Shown here: positions 23,192 through 35,085 of the stretch, piece after piece
How the letters are laid out: every line of letters begins with the position of its first letter
Numbering within the stretch: the stretch's first letter is position 1
Source: Sesamum alatum
Lineage: Eukaryota; Streptophyta; Magnoliopsida; Lamiales; Pedaliaceae
DNA: 64,000 bases
NCBI GenBank assembly: GCA_034509735.1
Contig: JACGWO010000006.1
Coordinates: 10,493,001-10,557,000, forward strand
Direction of reading: 5' to 3'
Translations under genes and position numbers: made by a program
Notes under the pieces: generated by a model
What the model was told of the DNA's origin: nothing
What the model saw: the letters and a program-made list of their open reading frames with translations, nothing else
Database searches by the model: none

Positions 23192-26100
23192 TCAGGAGTA
23201 AAACTTCCTGAGGTTGTACGCATTCCATGGTTGGGAGAGTTTTCTACCATATGTGTCTTGCAGCTCGTAGGCCCCAAATTTGACAATTCGGCTCATTTTG
23301 TATTGCCCCTCCCAATTGGGTGTTAGTTTCCCTACTGTTTTTAGGGCACTAACTCGTCTCAGCACGAGGTCTCCCATCTGGAACTCTCTCCTTTTCACCC
23401 TTCTGTTGTAGGCATTAACTACTTTTCGTTTGTATCTTTCCATGCGGGTTCGAGCATCCTCCCGAACCTCATCATATGAGATCTAGGTTGGTACGCAATA
23501 AAGCCTCATTTTCCTCATGCTCGTAGTGTTGTATTATGAAATATTCTAGCCTTGCTTCAGCAGGAATTACGACTTCTGAGCCATACACCAAACTGAAGGG
23601 TGTTTCCCCTGTAGTTGATCTGGGAGTGGTTCTATAAGACCACAGCACGCTAGGCAGGGCATCCACCCACTGCCCTCCTGCTTGCTCTCACCTTCTCATC
23701 CAGTTCATTACGTCCTTCTTGAGAGTGGGCCAGACATATCCGGCTCTTAAAGCTTTTCCTGCAAGGGTCATGCCTCCTGTGTGGGATCTACAGTCTCCTT
23801 CATGTATCTCCTGTAGTACAGATTTGCCCTCCTCTACTGATAGGAATTAGAGGTAAGGCTGGGAGAAGCTGCGCTTATAGAGAATTCCTCCCAACAAGGT
23901 AAACCTAGCTTCCTAGCTCATTAGGCGGGCTGTTTCACTTCATCAGCAGGAAGGATTCCTTCTTGTAGGTAATCAAGTAGGGGTTTCCTCCAATCTGTGC
24001 TAATCTGCAAGACATGCACGTTAGTGTTAGGAGTAACCTTAGTGAGGGTCCTTACAGTGATAGTACGAGTGCTGCAGTTGGCTAGGGAGCTAGCCAGTCG
24101 AGCAAGATAATCCACCTTGGTGTTTTCAGTGCAGGGAATCGGATGGAGCTGAAAGCTCTTCAACCTGCTCTTAAGGCCGCTTGCTTCCTGGAGGTACTCC
24201 TTCATGCGATCTTCTTTAAGATCGTATGTGCCTCCCACCGGTTGGTTACCAGTTGAGAGTCGAAGTAAGCAGTTATGTTTCTTGATCTGGCGTCCAGTGC
24301 CATCTTAATGCTTGCTATTAGGGCTTCGTACTTAGCCTCGTTGTTCAAGATAGTATAGGTGGAGGAACCGTCCACATGGAGTAACCATGTTCCCTCGTCT
24401 TCACAGGTGCAGTTTCAGTCATGAACTCAACAAGCACCTGGGCCTTGATGGTCATCCTGGGCTGGTAAGAGATGTCATACTCGCTGAGCTCTACAACCCA
24501 TTTAATAATCCTGCCTGAGAGTCTCAACTTTCCCCAGTGTAGGGTGTTAGTTCACACAATAATAGAATGCAATGAAAAGGTAAAGTCGTAATTTCCTAGC
24601 AGTTGTCACCAAGGCGAATGCTAGCTTTTTTACCTCAGGGTAATGTTGTTTGGCACCGTGTAATACCTTGTTGACGTAGTATATAGACTTCTGCACTCTG
24701 TCTTCCTCCTTGATGAGCACAGAATTCACAACATGATGACCTGCAATAAGGTATAAGTATAATGTTTCACCTAGTGAGGGTTTGGTAAGCAAAGGCAGGT
24801 CGACCAGGTAGTCTTTTAGTTCCAGGAAGGCTAGCCAGTTTCTTTCCAACAAAGTCCTTGGCTTTCCTTAAGGCCTTGAAGAATGGAAAGTTGCGCTCTG
24901 CCGAGCAGTATATGAATCTGCTGAAGGCAGCTATGCGGCCAACAACCATGTAGCCAGGAAATCGGCCACTTCAAACACCAAATGCACATTTGGCCGGGTT
25001 CAGCTTCATGTTGTACTTTCTGAGTATGCTGAAGGTTTAAGCAAGGTCTACAATCTGTTGGTTGGCATGCCTGCTCTTTACCAGCATGTCATCCACATAC
25101 ACTTTCATGTTGCGTCCGAGCTATTTTCGGAACATGCGATCCACCAATCGTTAGTATGTGGCCCCTGCATTTTTTAGCCTAAAGGAAATAACAATATGTT
25201 CCCCCTGACGTGATGAAACTTACTCACTTTTGGTCGTTGGGGTTAAGCATAATCTGGTGGTAACCCTTGCTAGGCATCTATTAGACTTAACCGTTCATGA
25301 CCATAGGTGAAATTAGACCTGTCAATAGGCGAGTATTACCCGGAATCGAACCCACTAATTTTATATTAGAACCACACCTAGATTCACACCTATTGAAATA
25401 AGTATTTTGAGTATAGGTAGGGTATAGACCCAAAAATACCCGCGAGTATGGGTCTTGAATAGGTAAAATCTAATACTATAAAAATTCATAAATATCCATT
25501 GAACTTGTAATTTTTTAATAAATTAATCGAGTCAATTTACTTGTCATCTAAAATTCTTAAATTTTTTACATAGTTTCTTTTACGTATTGATATTTAAAAA
25601 AAAAAATTGCCAGAGTTTTTCATCTTTATTTTCGTAGTGACAACTGCGCATTAAACTTTTGATAAAATTAATTTGAATGTAAAGTGATAAGTCAAGCTAA
25701 ACTAGTATATGGTACTAATAAAATTTGTTCAAATTTGAATTGTAAAAAACTCATGAAATGAAAGTTGAACGCATATTCAAATCGATAAAAAAATCATTCT
25801 AAAGTTAAAATATAATTTTCATACATTTTTCCTAATGGTTATTTAATTTACATTCCTATATCGAGTCTATGTAAATGTGTACTTTGGTTAATATGATTCA
25901 TTATTTGAACAAACTCAATATTGTTATATATATTTTAACGATATTCAATCTGCACATGTTAAAAATTCGAATAACTTTTAATTTGATTTTTTGGCAATAA
26001 GTTCATGAAATATATTTACTAAAATAATTTGGTAATATGCTTCTGGGATATCATTTACAAAAAAAAAAAAAAAAAATTATGTATAATTGGTTTATTCATT

Positions 26101-27250
26101 TTGATATGTGTTAGACCCAATGGGTAAGACCCATAATGGACCCAATTAGTATGGGTATAGAATAGGTAAGACCCAATGGGTATTCTATGGGTAGAGTCCG
26201 GATAAAATACATAGATAACAATTATGGATATTTATAGGGTTCGGGGTCCGGGTAGGGTAATACCTGCCACCAATAGGCCTAGGTGGAATCCACCAGCCGG
26301 TCTCTAAGAGGTAAGGGATAAAAATCCTTAGGACAAGCTTTATTCACATCTCAAAATCTACACACATATGCCATTTATTACATGGTTTAGGGACAAGTAC
26401 CACATTGGACAACAATTGGGGGAATTGAATCTCTTTGATGTGCTCGGCATCAAGGAGCTTGCTCACCTCCTCCTGAATGACGTTGTTCTTCTCGAGACTG
26501 AATGCCTCTTCTTCTATTTGACAGGAGGGAAGGTTGGATCTAGGTTCAGGCTATGTAACACAATGTTGGGGTCAATACCCACTAAATCTCGGGCTGACCA
26601 TGTGAAGACATCTGAGTTCTCCTGCAGAAAAGTGGTTAGTCACCCTGCTAAGTTGGGGCTCAGCTGGGAGCCGATCCTTGTGGTCTTATCCAGCTCTTCT
26701 AGTACCAACTGAATGCTCAGTAACTCTTCGACAGCCTGAACTCGAGCAGGAATCTTGTTTCCTTAGTCAACGTGTTGCATAGGTCTTTTCCCCTTCTCCC
26801 TGTTGGGCTAGGGGAGGTCTATCTCAATGTCCTTCCTGATGCCTCCTCTCACAGATTTTCGGGTAATGTACTGGTCACCTGTGACTTCTCCTACTTCTGC
26901 TCCAGTAGGAAATTTTAACTTCATGTGGTAGGTGGAGACAACAACCTGGAAGGCATTTAGGGCGGGTCGTTCTAAAATGACGTTGTATGCTAAAGGCATG
27001 TCCACTATGAGGAAGCGGGTCATTTTGGTCTTCCGGTTGGGCTCCATCCCGAAGGATAGACAAGCAGGATCAGTCCGAGAGGGTGTACGACTTCCCCTGC
27101 AAAACCATACAATGGTGTGTCTACCGGCTCTAGCGGAAAGTCATCGAGCTCCATCTACCGGTAGACCTCATAGAAGAGGAAATCTGCAAAATTGCCAGAA
27201 TCCACGAAGATACATTGAATAGTGTAGTTAGCAAGAGTAACAGAAATAAC
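23192..27250 (-). pseudogene. pol of Tat element 1 (PR, RT, RNase H, INT)
   Basis: Minus-strand order: protease at 27250-26808 (VDSGNFADFLFYEVY active-site block, then LAYNVILERPALNAF). RT at 26770-24960 contains NKACPKDFYPLP, then the hAT insertion, then YVDDMLVKS near 25090. RNase H connection lies at 24850-24345 (YLIAGHHVVNSVL, HGAKQHYPEVKKLAFAL) and the second RNase H domain at 24345-23921. Integrase lies at 23760-23192 ([22 protein letters not shown] and the C-terminal WEGQYKMSRIV block). Stops and frameshifts occur every few hundred bases. RT and RNase H would copy the element RNA and integrase would insert it. Confidence 0.85.
25314..26281. mobile_element. hAT-like non-autonomous DNA transposon nested in RT
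   Basis: AT-rich 968-bp insert with terminal inverted repeats. The left end is TAGACCTGTCAATAGGCGAG, and the complement of the right end is TAGGCCTATTGGTGGCAGG, then GTATTACCC in both. The 8-bp flanks are GGTGAAAT (25306-25313) and GGTGGAAT (26282-26289), with one mismatch, as expected for hAT. GGGTATAG/ACCCAATGGG motifs are repeated near both ends. Removing the insert plus one flank rejoins the RT reading between VDST and GHERLSL, just before the first catalytic Asp motif. It encodes no transposase. Confidence 0.85.
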
Positions 27251-27544
27251 AAGTGTATCATTATGAGGTAAATAAACTCCCTGTATGTCACTGCTCTAGT
27301 AACGCGGGCATGGGCGCGCCTGGCTCCACTAAAGTCCCCATCAGTAGGTCCTCCTGCGATCATATGAATTACCCCCTTGGCAGGGGTGTTTTCTGGGCTC
27401 TGTTCCTCAACCGGATATTTTTTCTTTCTATGCTCCCTCTTGGGGGGATCAACGGCCTGCTCCTCGCTCCCACGAGAATTGTGATGGCAGGAGCGTTCTT
27501 CCTTCTATTCACGACATTGGTCTTTATCGATGTAGTCCTTCAAG

Positions 27545-28967
27545 TAGCCAGCCTGGATGAGCCGTTCTATTTCCTGTCTTAGCTTACGACACCTGTTGGT
27601 ATCATGTCCGTACTCCCTGTGGTACCTTTAGAAATATTTGGATTTGGGAAGTTGAGGGCCTTCCTCCGAGTCCTTAGGCCATTGCAGTACGGGATGGTAG
27701 TCTATGGCCATCAACATTCGTGATGGGCTGGTGATCAGTGGGGGTGTAATTCTCACTCTTTTGATCGAGGGGGTTGAACAGTCCTCAAGGTTCGCCCCTA
27801 CTCCTGCGGGTGGAGGAGGCTTCTCCTTCCCTCCTCTGGTCTTTGTTGTCCCCCTTCCTGACCAATCGGGCGTTTTCGAGGTTCATGCACTTCTCTGCAT
27901 GAGCTAGTACTTCATTTAAATTAGCTGAAGGTTTCTTTGCCAGGGATTCGAAGAGTGGCCCTACTCGGAGTCCCTGGGTGAGTCCGTTGTTCAGCACCTC
28001 CTAGTGAGTAGTAGGGACCTTTAGGACAACATTGTTAAAGCGTTGTACGTAGGGCTTTAAGTGTCTCCTTTTCCTCCTGCGTGACTCCGAAAAGGCTTAT
28101 AGCCGATTTTTGGTACTTCTTGCTGCTAGCAAACTAGTGTAGGAAAAATGAGCAAAATTTTTCAAAAGATCTTACTGGTCCAGCTGGGAGTTGGTCGAAC
28201 AATTGTTGAGCAGAGTCGGTTAGTGTAGTAAGAAAGACACAACATTTAATACCATCGGTATAACTGTGTAATAGGGCTGCATTTTCAAACTTAAGCATAT
28301 GTTCAGCCGGGTCAGTGGTGCCATTGTAGGCAAGTAGATGGGAAGGTGCTCGAAAATGAGCAGGGAGCTCTTCCGCCATGATGTCCTCACAGAAAGGAAT
28401 GCCACGATCTACTGCAAAGTATCTTTGGTTACCTGCTAGCGAAGCTCGACCACCTCCTTCCTAAGGGCTTGCCAAATTTCAAAAGGCAGCCAGCAGGGAG
28501 GGATCAGTCCTACTGTTGTCCAGCAAGGGCCTGCTCGTCTATCGGTTGACTTTATGGCATTCCTCTCGCTCCCGTTAGGAAGAGGGTCATGCACCACTTG
28601 CTTGGGAGCCACGGAAAGTTGAGTGAATGGTCTCTACTATGAATTGGCGAAGGTGTTCGTAAAGGAGCGAATCCAAAATAGCAGGGGCAGCGACTAGGTT
28701 GGACACCGAATCTGGAAGGTCACCAACTGAAGCAAGGATGACACTAGTTTGATTACGAAAGGCACTAGCCGGAGCACAGAAGGCCCCAGCCAGAACGAGG
28801 CAATCGACAATTGGAGCCAGGAGGCCACCAACTAGAGCTGGGTCACCAGCTGGAGCAGGGGCGCTGGCGGCGGTCCTCATCTGTTCAAGAGGTAGGATGG
28901 TGGATCCTACTGCAGCGGGGAGGGAGGCATCTCCAGAAAAAGATCCAATGTTATCCAAATAAGCCAA
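27545..28967 (-). pseudogene. gag of Tat element 1
   Basis: Minus strand. 28967-28587 is an Ala/Pro-rich N-terminal region. 28379-28134 and 27997-27785 contain the retrotransposon gag core (YNGTTDPAEHMLKFENA, LLHSYTDGIKC, NEVLAHAEKCMNLE). A zinc-knuckle-like block YHREYGHDTNRCRKLR follows near 27625-27575, with the first Cys replaced. Frames are interrupted. Gag would form the particle shell. Confidence 0.75.
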
Positions 28968-29124
28968 TTCTCATGTCAAAGCTCAAGATTCCCGTAGACA
29001 GCAGCAATGATGCATACCGGGGTCCAGCAGCACCATAAAATTAAAGGGACCTTCACGAAGAATTCCAAGATTGTAAGGGAGACTAACCTGTAGAGAGGGG
29101 TTAACACTCTGATGCTTAAGTCAG
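28968..29124 (-). other. 5' leader of Tat element 1
   Basis: Non-coding leader between the 5' LTR and gag. It contains CTGACTTAAGCATCAGAGTG on the minus strand, a motif that the second Tat element carries inside its LTR. A primer binding site could not be assigned. Confidence 0.5.
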
Positions 29125-29788
29125 TAATATTCTACTGAATGAAAGAAATGGGAAAATTTGAAAAACGTGAGAATGATGATAAAATGGTGTTGTGAAGTGT
29201 TGAAGTGTGGAAAAGTATGCTGAAAATATCTTAAAAATAGAGAGAAATCTGTGTCCAAGTACAGTGCAAAATAGAGGTAAAAGTTACTTGGCCAAATGAC
29301 TGTGTAGGTTAGTCATTTTATACTGGTTCTTTTGTCCGATTTTTTGGAAAATAAGTTTAGTGACATATGTTATTTGAATCCTTGGGAAGTCAGCTTTTCA
29401 ACCCAACAAACCACGCCAGAATCGGAATAGGATTGAAGGAGATATGGTTGTTTGAGTCAACCTTGCCATGTCTGCAATATTTTCCGTAAAAGTGGTTACC
29501 TATTGAGAAACATCCGGATTGTGGCCGATCCTCTAAGAATTTGGATGAGGTTTTTTAGTATAAGTTGGCTCCACGGTTTGGCCACCTGTATGATATGGAA
29601 TTCCTGTTGTTCGATGACTAGGTTTGTTATACAAGACTTTTCCGTGGGCTTGCTACGTCAATGAACAAAAACTGAACCTATGTACAAGAATCTTCTGTTT
29701 TGGCCCACATGTGCCTGGCCTGCTGGGCCGGCTGCTCGTAGGTGCACTCTTGCTCTTGGGCTTACCAGATAGGACTTAGGGGGCATCA
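29125..29788 (-). repeat. 5' LTR of Tat element 1
   Basis: Partner of 18663-19329. The inner end has mutated to TAATATTC from TGATGTTC; the outer end GGGGGCATCA is intact. Confidence 0.9.
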
Positions 29789-29837
29789 TTACTGTTAGGA
29801 TTAATTAATGTTTCATTTCAGTAAAATATTTTAAGGA

Positions 29838-29936
29838 ACGTTTCTGGTGGAGTGGTGAGACCACTATCTTCCCGGCAAAGGCGCCCAGATGTTGAGTCTT
29901 ACTCAACACAGTTTTTTTTTTTTTTGGAAAATTCGA
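29838..29936 (+). mobile_element. tRNA-derived SINE
   Basis: A box TGGTGGAGTGG (29845-29855) is followed by a degenerate B box ATGTTGAGTCTTAC (29889-29902), then CTCAACACAG and a run of 14 T (29922-29935). The start is approximate. The A-box area resembles the SINE at 18128-18258 (AGTGGTGAGACCAC in both). Confidence 0.6.
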
Positions 29937-31634
29937 GTTTAAATGGATTTCTAATAGCGATGATCAAATTTGAAGGAATTTTCAAATGTAAGGGACTAAG
30001 TCTGATGAGGTGGAAACGTAAGGGAACAAATCCGCATAAATAACATAGTCGATAGACCAAAAATGATATTTACCCTATAATTTATAAAGAGGTGGCATCA
30101 AATACTTGTACATTGCATCCTTGATATGTCTGATTTTGTGAACTGACTTATGTGACGAGTCTTTCAAGGATCATTTGGGTCAGAAAACCTTCAATAAAGT
30201 ATCAGTAGGAACAACACAATCTAAAGGCAAGAATAAAGAAGTTTGAATCATGCTTGTTTCATTTTCTAGTTGGTTTTGATTGTTTTATGAAGGTAGAAGG
30301 TGAGAGGTTTAGTGGAATGTTTGGTTTTATTTTTAAAAATTGAGAAAGGTAATTAGATATGTGTATTTGTATGTTGGGTTTAAGTACACGAGATGTCAGA
30401 TCATGTGTACTTTCCTTTGTTTTTCTTTTTGTTGTATTAGTGAGAAATACGTGTGTTGCAAATTTTGCGTATCATCTCAATGAAATTATTTTATTATAAT
30501 AATAAAATAAGTTTATAAATAAAAATATATTAGTTAAATGTAATCAGTAGCTTATATATAGAAAAAATTATTTATTTTTATAAAAATAGAAGTATAAAGT
30601 TAAAAATAACATATTTTTTTCATTTATTTTACATTATAAGTGTTATATATTTCTACACACAATATATATGCATCATTTTAGGTATAAGTAAATGCCAATT
30701 CATGTAATTAAATAAATTTGGACCAAGATAATTATATACATGCACAACAAACACACATGTATGTGGGGGGTGGGGCGGGGGGATTTAAAGTCCTTTTTCT
30801 AATTGAACTTTACTATATCTTCTTATTAGCTATCAAGAAAAAAATGAAAAGAAAATGTAATAGTATAATTATCTTTCTTATCTTTCTTTTTTTTTTTCTT
30901 TTCTAAATCTGTTCTAAAAAATAATTCAAAAAATTTTACCCTGTCAATGTTGTTAATGCAAATATACATACTTTTGCAAATTTAAGTTTTATGTTGCAAT
31001 ACTTATAGAATTATTCAAGTGAATAAATATATCGTGAACAATTAATTGGATAAATAGAATGGAAAGATGATATTTCCAAATAATATTATAATTAATATTT
31101 ATTCATTAACTCATTGTTATCTAGTAGCCAAGCTCTCTATGATTAATATTTTATATTATTTATTTATTTTTACAATAAAAATAAACTTAATTTGTACTCG
31201 AGATCATAAAAGGTCTATAATTAGTAGTGTCAAAAATCAGAAAATATCATTTCTTATATTCCCAGTTATGCAAAAACTTTATTAATTTAAGTAGCTATGA
31301 ATAATTATGTCATATAGGAAGTACGTTATATGCCTATCAATCTATGTTCAAAAGCCTTTGAATTTTCTATTTTATATGAATTGATTTTATTTAAAAATCT
31401 AGAGTAATCAAAATGTTGCGGCAAAAGGAAAAATTATTGAATTTTAATAAAAAATTTAGAATATAGAAAGCACACTTGGTTTCATATTTAGAAAGTCCAA
31501 AACAATATATTTATATAATAAAATTTAGATATAGACGTTCTATTAGAGTACTATTATCATTTAATTTTGTACATGTTTAACATCTAATTAAAGGATGGTT
31601 TTAAATTAATATGTAATAAATACAACTAAAAAAA
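29937..31634. other. AT-rich intergenic DNA
   Basis: No gene recognised. It contains a short G-rich run (30763-30782), a T-rich tract near 30885 and many AT runs. Confidence 0.5.
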
Positions 31635-31908
31635 TTAGGGTTAAATTCATTTTGACCCCCTGTAAAATATAAAAAACCCCCTTATAAAAATTTTAATATT
31701 AAAAACCACCCCTATATTACGAACAAAGAATCACACCGTCCCCTGGTCAACCAGAACACATATTTTTAACAACAATGGCTAAAATACCCCCTCACATTTA
31801 AAATTATATATTTATATAATATATTATAGAAATTTTAATTAAAATATATTTATAAATTATAATATATTCATAATATATAAAATTAAATATTTATAATTTA
31901 TAAAAAAA

Positions 31909-32160
31909 TTAACCCACCCCTTCCCCCAACCCCATACTTCCCGCACCCCCCGCAGAGGGGGCAACGGCGACGGACGGTCGCTGTCGCCCCGCCCCCCATC
32001 TGGGCGACGCCGTCGCCCAGATTTCAAGGGCGACACTGTCGCCCTCGCAGCGATGGGCGATCGCGTCGCCCTTGCTGCGCCTCGCCGTCGCCCAGTGGTG
32101 AGGAGGGCGCGGCAACGCCGCCTCGCCGCGCCCTCCTCCGCAGCGGCAGCTTCGCCGCCC
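31909..32160. repeat. GC island of serial perfect hairpins
   Basis: It contains a 12-bp-arm palindrome at 31998-32022 (ATCTGGGCGACG and its complement), a 9-bp-arm palindrome at 32027-32045 (AGGGCGACA), a near-perfect one at 32055-32071 (GGGCGATCGCGTCGCCC), and a 14-bp-arm hairpin at 32100-32138 (GAGGAGGGCGCGGC). GGCGAC/GTCGCC is the shared motif. The surrounding DNA is very AT-rich. Confidence 0.85.
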
Positions 32161-32182
32161 CTCTCTCTCTCTCTCTCTCTCT
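32158..32182. repeat. (CT)n microsatellite
   Basis: About eleven CT repeats directly after the GC island. Confidence 0.9.
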
Positions 32183-32525
32183 TCCTTTAAATTATTTTTT
32201 AATATTAAAAGAATATCATATTAATATAATTATATATTTATAAAATTATATTTCTATTATTTTAAGATTTGTTAAATTGTATATATATTATATATTTATA
32301 TATATTATATGTAATATAAGGAGAGACAGAATGGCAAAATTGTTCAAAAAAATGCACTTTTTTACATGCCCAAGCGCAGTCAACGCGCGTGCATAACAAA
32401 ATCTGGCCACAGGATTTTTTTTAACTTTATTTTATAAAATAGAGGTGTAAATGATACTTTAATTTTCACAGGTATTTTTTTGAATATTTCCAATATCACA
32501 TAGGGATCCTTGTATTTTTCCCCAA

Positions 32526-33114
32526 AAAATTATATACTAAATTACTCTACTTTTTAAGTAGCTATATTTTAATAAAAATAATTACAACATTAAATTATTA
32601 TAATAATATAATATGCACTTACTCTCTTAATTTAAGACAAATATTTAAAATCCTTTTATCCTTATTCATGTATGAACTGTTCAGAAAAAAAAATGGCATG
32701 ATCCACACATCATAGATTGAAATACACACGGCAATTACAAAGAGTTAAGCATTTCATTTACCAAATCAACCAGGCATATTATATGGTATAATATAAAATA
32801 AGTCCGTAAATAAGATAAAAAAAGAAAAAAAACTTCATTTTTATTATACATAACCACATACTAAAAGAATATTATTGTATTCTATGACTTGAACTAAAAA
32901 TAAAGGATAAAATATATTGAAAATGTTAATTTTCTTATGATCAAATCTTTTGTTATACAATAATATAAATTCACATAAAGAATATAAAATATAAATGGGT
33001 TTCAAAATGCATACCATGTAACCTGTACGCATATAAATTGGACAAAGGATAACATTCTCATAATGGAGATTTTTCATTTCATCTTTGAAATTATAATAAG
33101 TAGAAAATAATATA
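32526..33114. other. AT-rich intergenic DNA
   Basis: Nothing recognised. Confidence 0.5.
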
Positions 33115-33596
33115 TGATGGGGGTTATTCCCCTTATTTCGAAAATACCCACAAAATTAGCCGAGATTATGCCACTGCCACCATGATCCGGCGCATTTTCC
33201 ATCCGGGTCGGGTACTCTCGACCTGACCCGAACCTTCGACCCGGCCACATAGGTCCATTAAATGCCGTCGATCTAACTAGTACGAAATCGCCAAGATTAT
33301 GCCATGTGGATCAGATAAATCCGTAGACATGGCCCTATAAATAGATGAAACTCTCATTTATTATAAGTATGTGCATTTATTACAGCTACAACTACTCGCG
33401 ATCGGTTCCCTCTATCTCGTACACTATCTGATTTAAGCATCAGAGGGTCTTCGCCGGGGACCATCCCCGCTAGACTCACGTTTGCTCTCTTCTCAGAGAC
33501 TTCATTGTTTGGGGCGAGTTACTGGATCGAGACCTCCCAAGGACATCGAAGAGACATTATACTAACACTTGAGATCGAGTATCACGACCCGAATCA
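33115..33596 (+). repeat. 5' LTR of Tat element 2
   Basis: 482 bp. It contains a TATA box TATAAATAG at 33336-33344 and the motif CTGATTTAAGCATCAGAGGG downstream of it. Confidence 0.9.
33336..33344 (+). promoter_or_regulatory. LTR TATA box
   Basis: TATAAATAG within the 5' LTR, repeated in the 3' LTR at 42889-42897. It would drive genomic RNA from within the LTR. Confidence 0.7.
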
Positions 33597-33615
33597 GTTG
33601 GCATCATCTGTGGAA
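33597..33615 (+). other. Primer-binding-site-like segment of Tat element 2
   Basis: GTTGGCATCATCTGTGG begins right after the LTR and has the usual TGG start of a tRNA-complementary site. The tRNA partner was not identified. Confidence 0.5.
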
Positions 33616-33635
33616 AATCTAAGAAGGAGCTCGAT

Positions 33636-35085
33636 ATGGAAGGAACGTCATGTAGGGAACCAATAGTGGAAAAAACACCTACAAGGCAAGATATGCAAAT
33701 AGTACAAATGACTAGAGCCGAGTTGGAAAGGATGATTAGGGAGGTTAGCAAGAACGCAGTCCCAGAATAACAGAGAAGGAATGCCACCCTGATTGCGAAA
33801 GAGGGGGCTAAAAGGCAGTTGTTTAGGGAGGCAGAGGTCGATCAGCCGGAGCAATTTCCTGGAAAAGGCAAGGAGATAGAAATTTCTGATGCGGCTTCGA
33901 GCAAATGAGAAAAGAGGAGGGTACCTGCGTTCTCGAGGGCTGAGATTGACGAAGTGGGGAGGCAGATTGAAAGGTTAGGTTTGCAAATCGATGAACCAAA
34001 GATGAGAGGAGAGATCGTGGCTCAAAATAGGATCTCCCCGTTCTCGAACAAAATTTTGACGGAAGTGGTTGATCCAACTTTTTGACTTCCTGACTTACCC
34101 AAATATGATGGCACGAAGGACCCGCAAGAACACGTCACCACTTTCGAGCTGGTAATAAATTTATATGGACAGTCTGATTCTATTAATGCTAAATTGTTTG
34201 TGACTACCTTGACAAGAAAAGCCCAAAAATATTTTACTAGCCTAGCCAGTGGGAGCATCAAGTCCTACAGACAATTGGTGCAGAAGTTTACATTCCACTT
34301 TGCGAGTAAGAAGAAGGTGAAGAGGCCTGCGACCTATTTATTCACGATCAGGAAGAAGGAGGACGACTCTCTTAAAAATTTTATGCGCAGGTTTACTAAT
34401 GAAACGCTAGAGGTGCAAGACTTGACATTTGACATGATGATTAGCATACTGATTCATGAGCTGAAAAAGGGACCGCTGGCATGCGCACTTGCGAGGGACC
34501 CGCCTAATGAAGTAGAACAGTTGATGCAGGTTGCACAAAAGTACATAGATGAGGAATAGATGAATGCTATGAAAGATGGAGAGTGGTCGAATTCTAGGGA
34601 ATGAGATAGGGGTCGAGATAGGAGACCAGATAGGCATTTTCAGCCAGAGAGAGAGAGAGAGAGCCCCCGTATCGACCAAAATACCATAAGTATACACCAT
34701 TAAACATGACTAGAGAAAGAGCGATGTTGATGGTAAAAGAAGTGGACGTATTGCAATGGCTGAGAAGAACCAGAGACACCCAGGAAAAGAAATATTCTAG
34801 TAAGTATTGCACGTTTTACAAAGAAAGGGGCATGACACAGAGGATTGTTGCCAGCTAAAGGACGAGGTCGAGAGATTAGTGAGACAGGGATATTTCAAGG
34901 AATATGTTCTTAAGGAAGGGGCGATCGAGAGTAAATGTGAAGGAGATATGCGTAGAGAGAGAAAAAGGAGCAGAAGCAGGTCAAGAAGCATAGAGTGCTT
35001 TTTTTTAAAAGGGAAGGAAATCAGAAGGAAAGAGAACCCCCCCCCCCCCCCAGCAACCCACCTGTGAAAGGTGTAATTCATACGA
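33636..35085 (+). pseudogene. gag of Tat element 2
   Basis: An ATG at 33636 opens a gag reading with in-frame stops near 33768, 33906 and 34084. The conserved core is at 34090-34560 (LPKYDGTKDPQEHVTTFEL, KLFVTTLTRKAQKYFTSL, SFKNF-type block LKNFMRRFTNE). The zinc knuckle near 34805-34860 is split by a frameshift: KYCTFYKERG in one frame, GHDTEDCCQLKDEVERL in the next. It is followed by an Arg/Ser-rich basic stretch. Confidence 0.8.

Larger units (their letters stand above)
18663..29788 (-). mobile_element. Tat-lineage Ty3/gypsy retrotransposon (element 1)
   Basis: Two LTRs (18663-19329 and 29125-29788) enclose gag, protease, RT, RNase H and integrase on the minus strand, plus an extra gene on the plus strand between pol and the 3' LTR. 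The LTR ends are TGATG..CATCA, and the 5-bp duplication TTACT lies at 18658-18662 and 29789-29793. The total is 11.1 kb, including a nested 968-bp insertion. Antisense extra ORFs between integrase and 3' LTR are known from Tat-lineage elements such as Grande and Retand. Coding regions are full of stops, so it is not autonomous. Confidence 0.9.
31635..32525. mobile_element. Foldback-like AT-rich element with GC-rich core
   Basis: The outer parts (31635-31800 and 32330-32525) are diverged inverted copies: AGGGTTAAATTCATTTTGAC..CCCCCTGTAAAATAT on the left, and the complement of CATAGGGATCCTTGTATTTT..CACAGGTATTTTTTTG on the right. Both sides also contain a GTCAACCAG / GTTGAC..AACAAT pair. The middle holds a GC island at 31909-32160. 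The ends are not sharp and no target duplication was fixed. Confidence 0.45.

Noticed and set aside
29870..29890. GGCAAAGGCGCCCA resembles a retroelement primer binding site on the minus strand
   Set aside because: It lies outside the LTR pair, whose limits are fixed by TTACT duplications. The tRNA-like sequence is better explained by the SINE A/B boxes around it.
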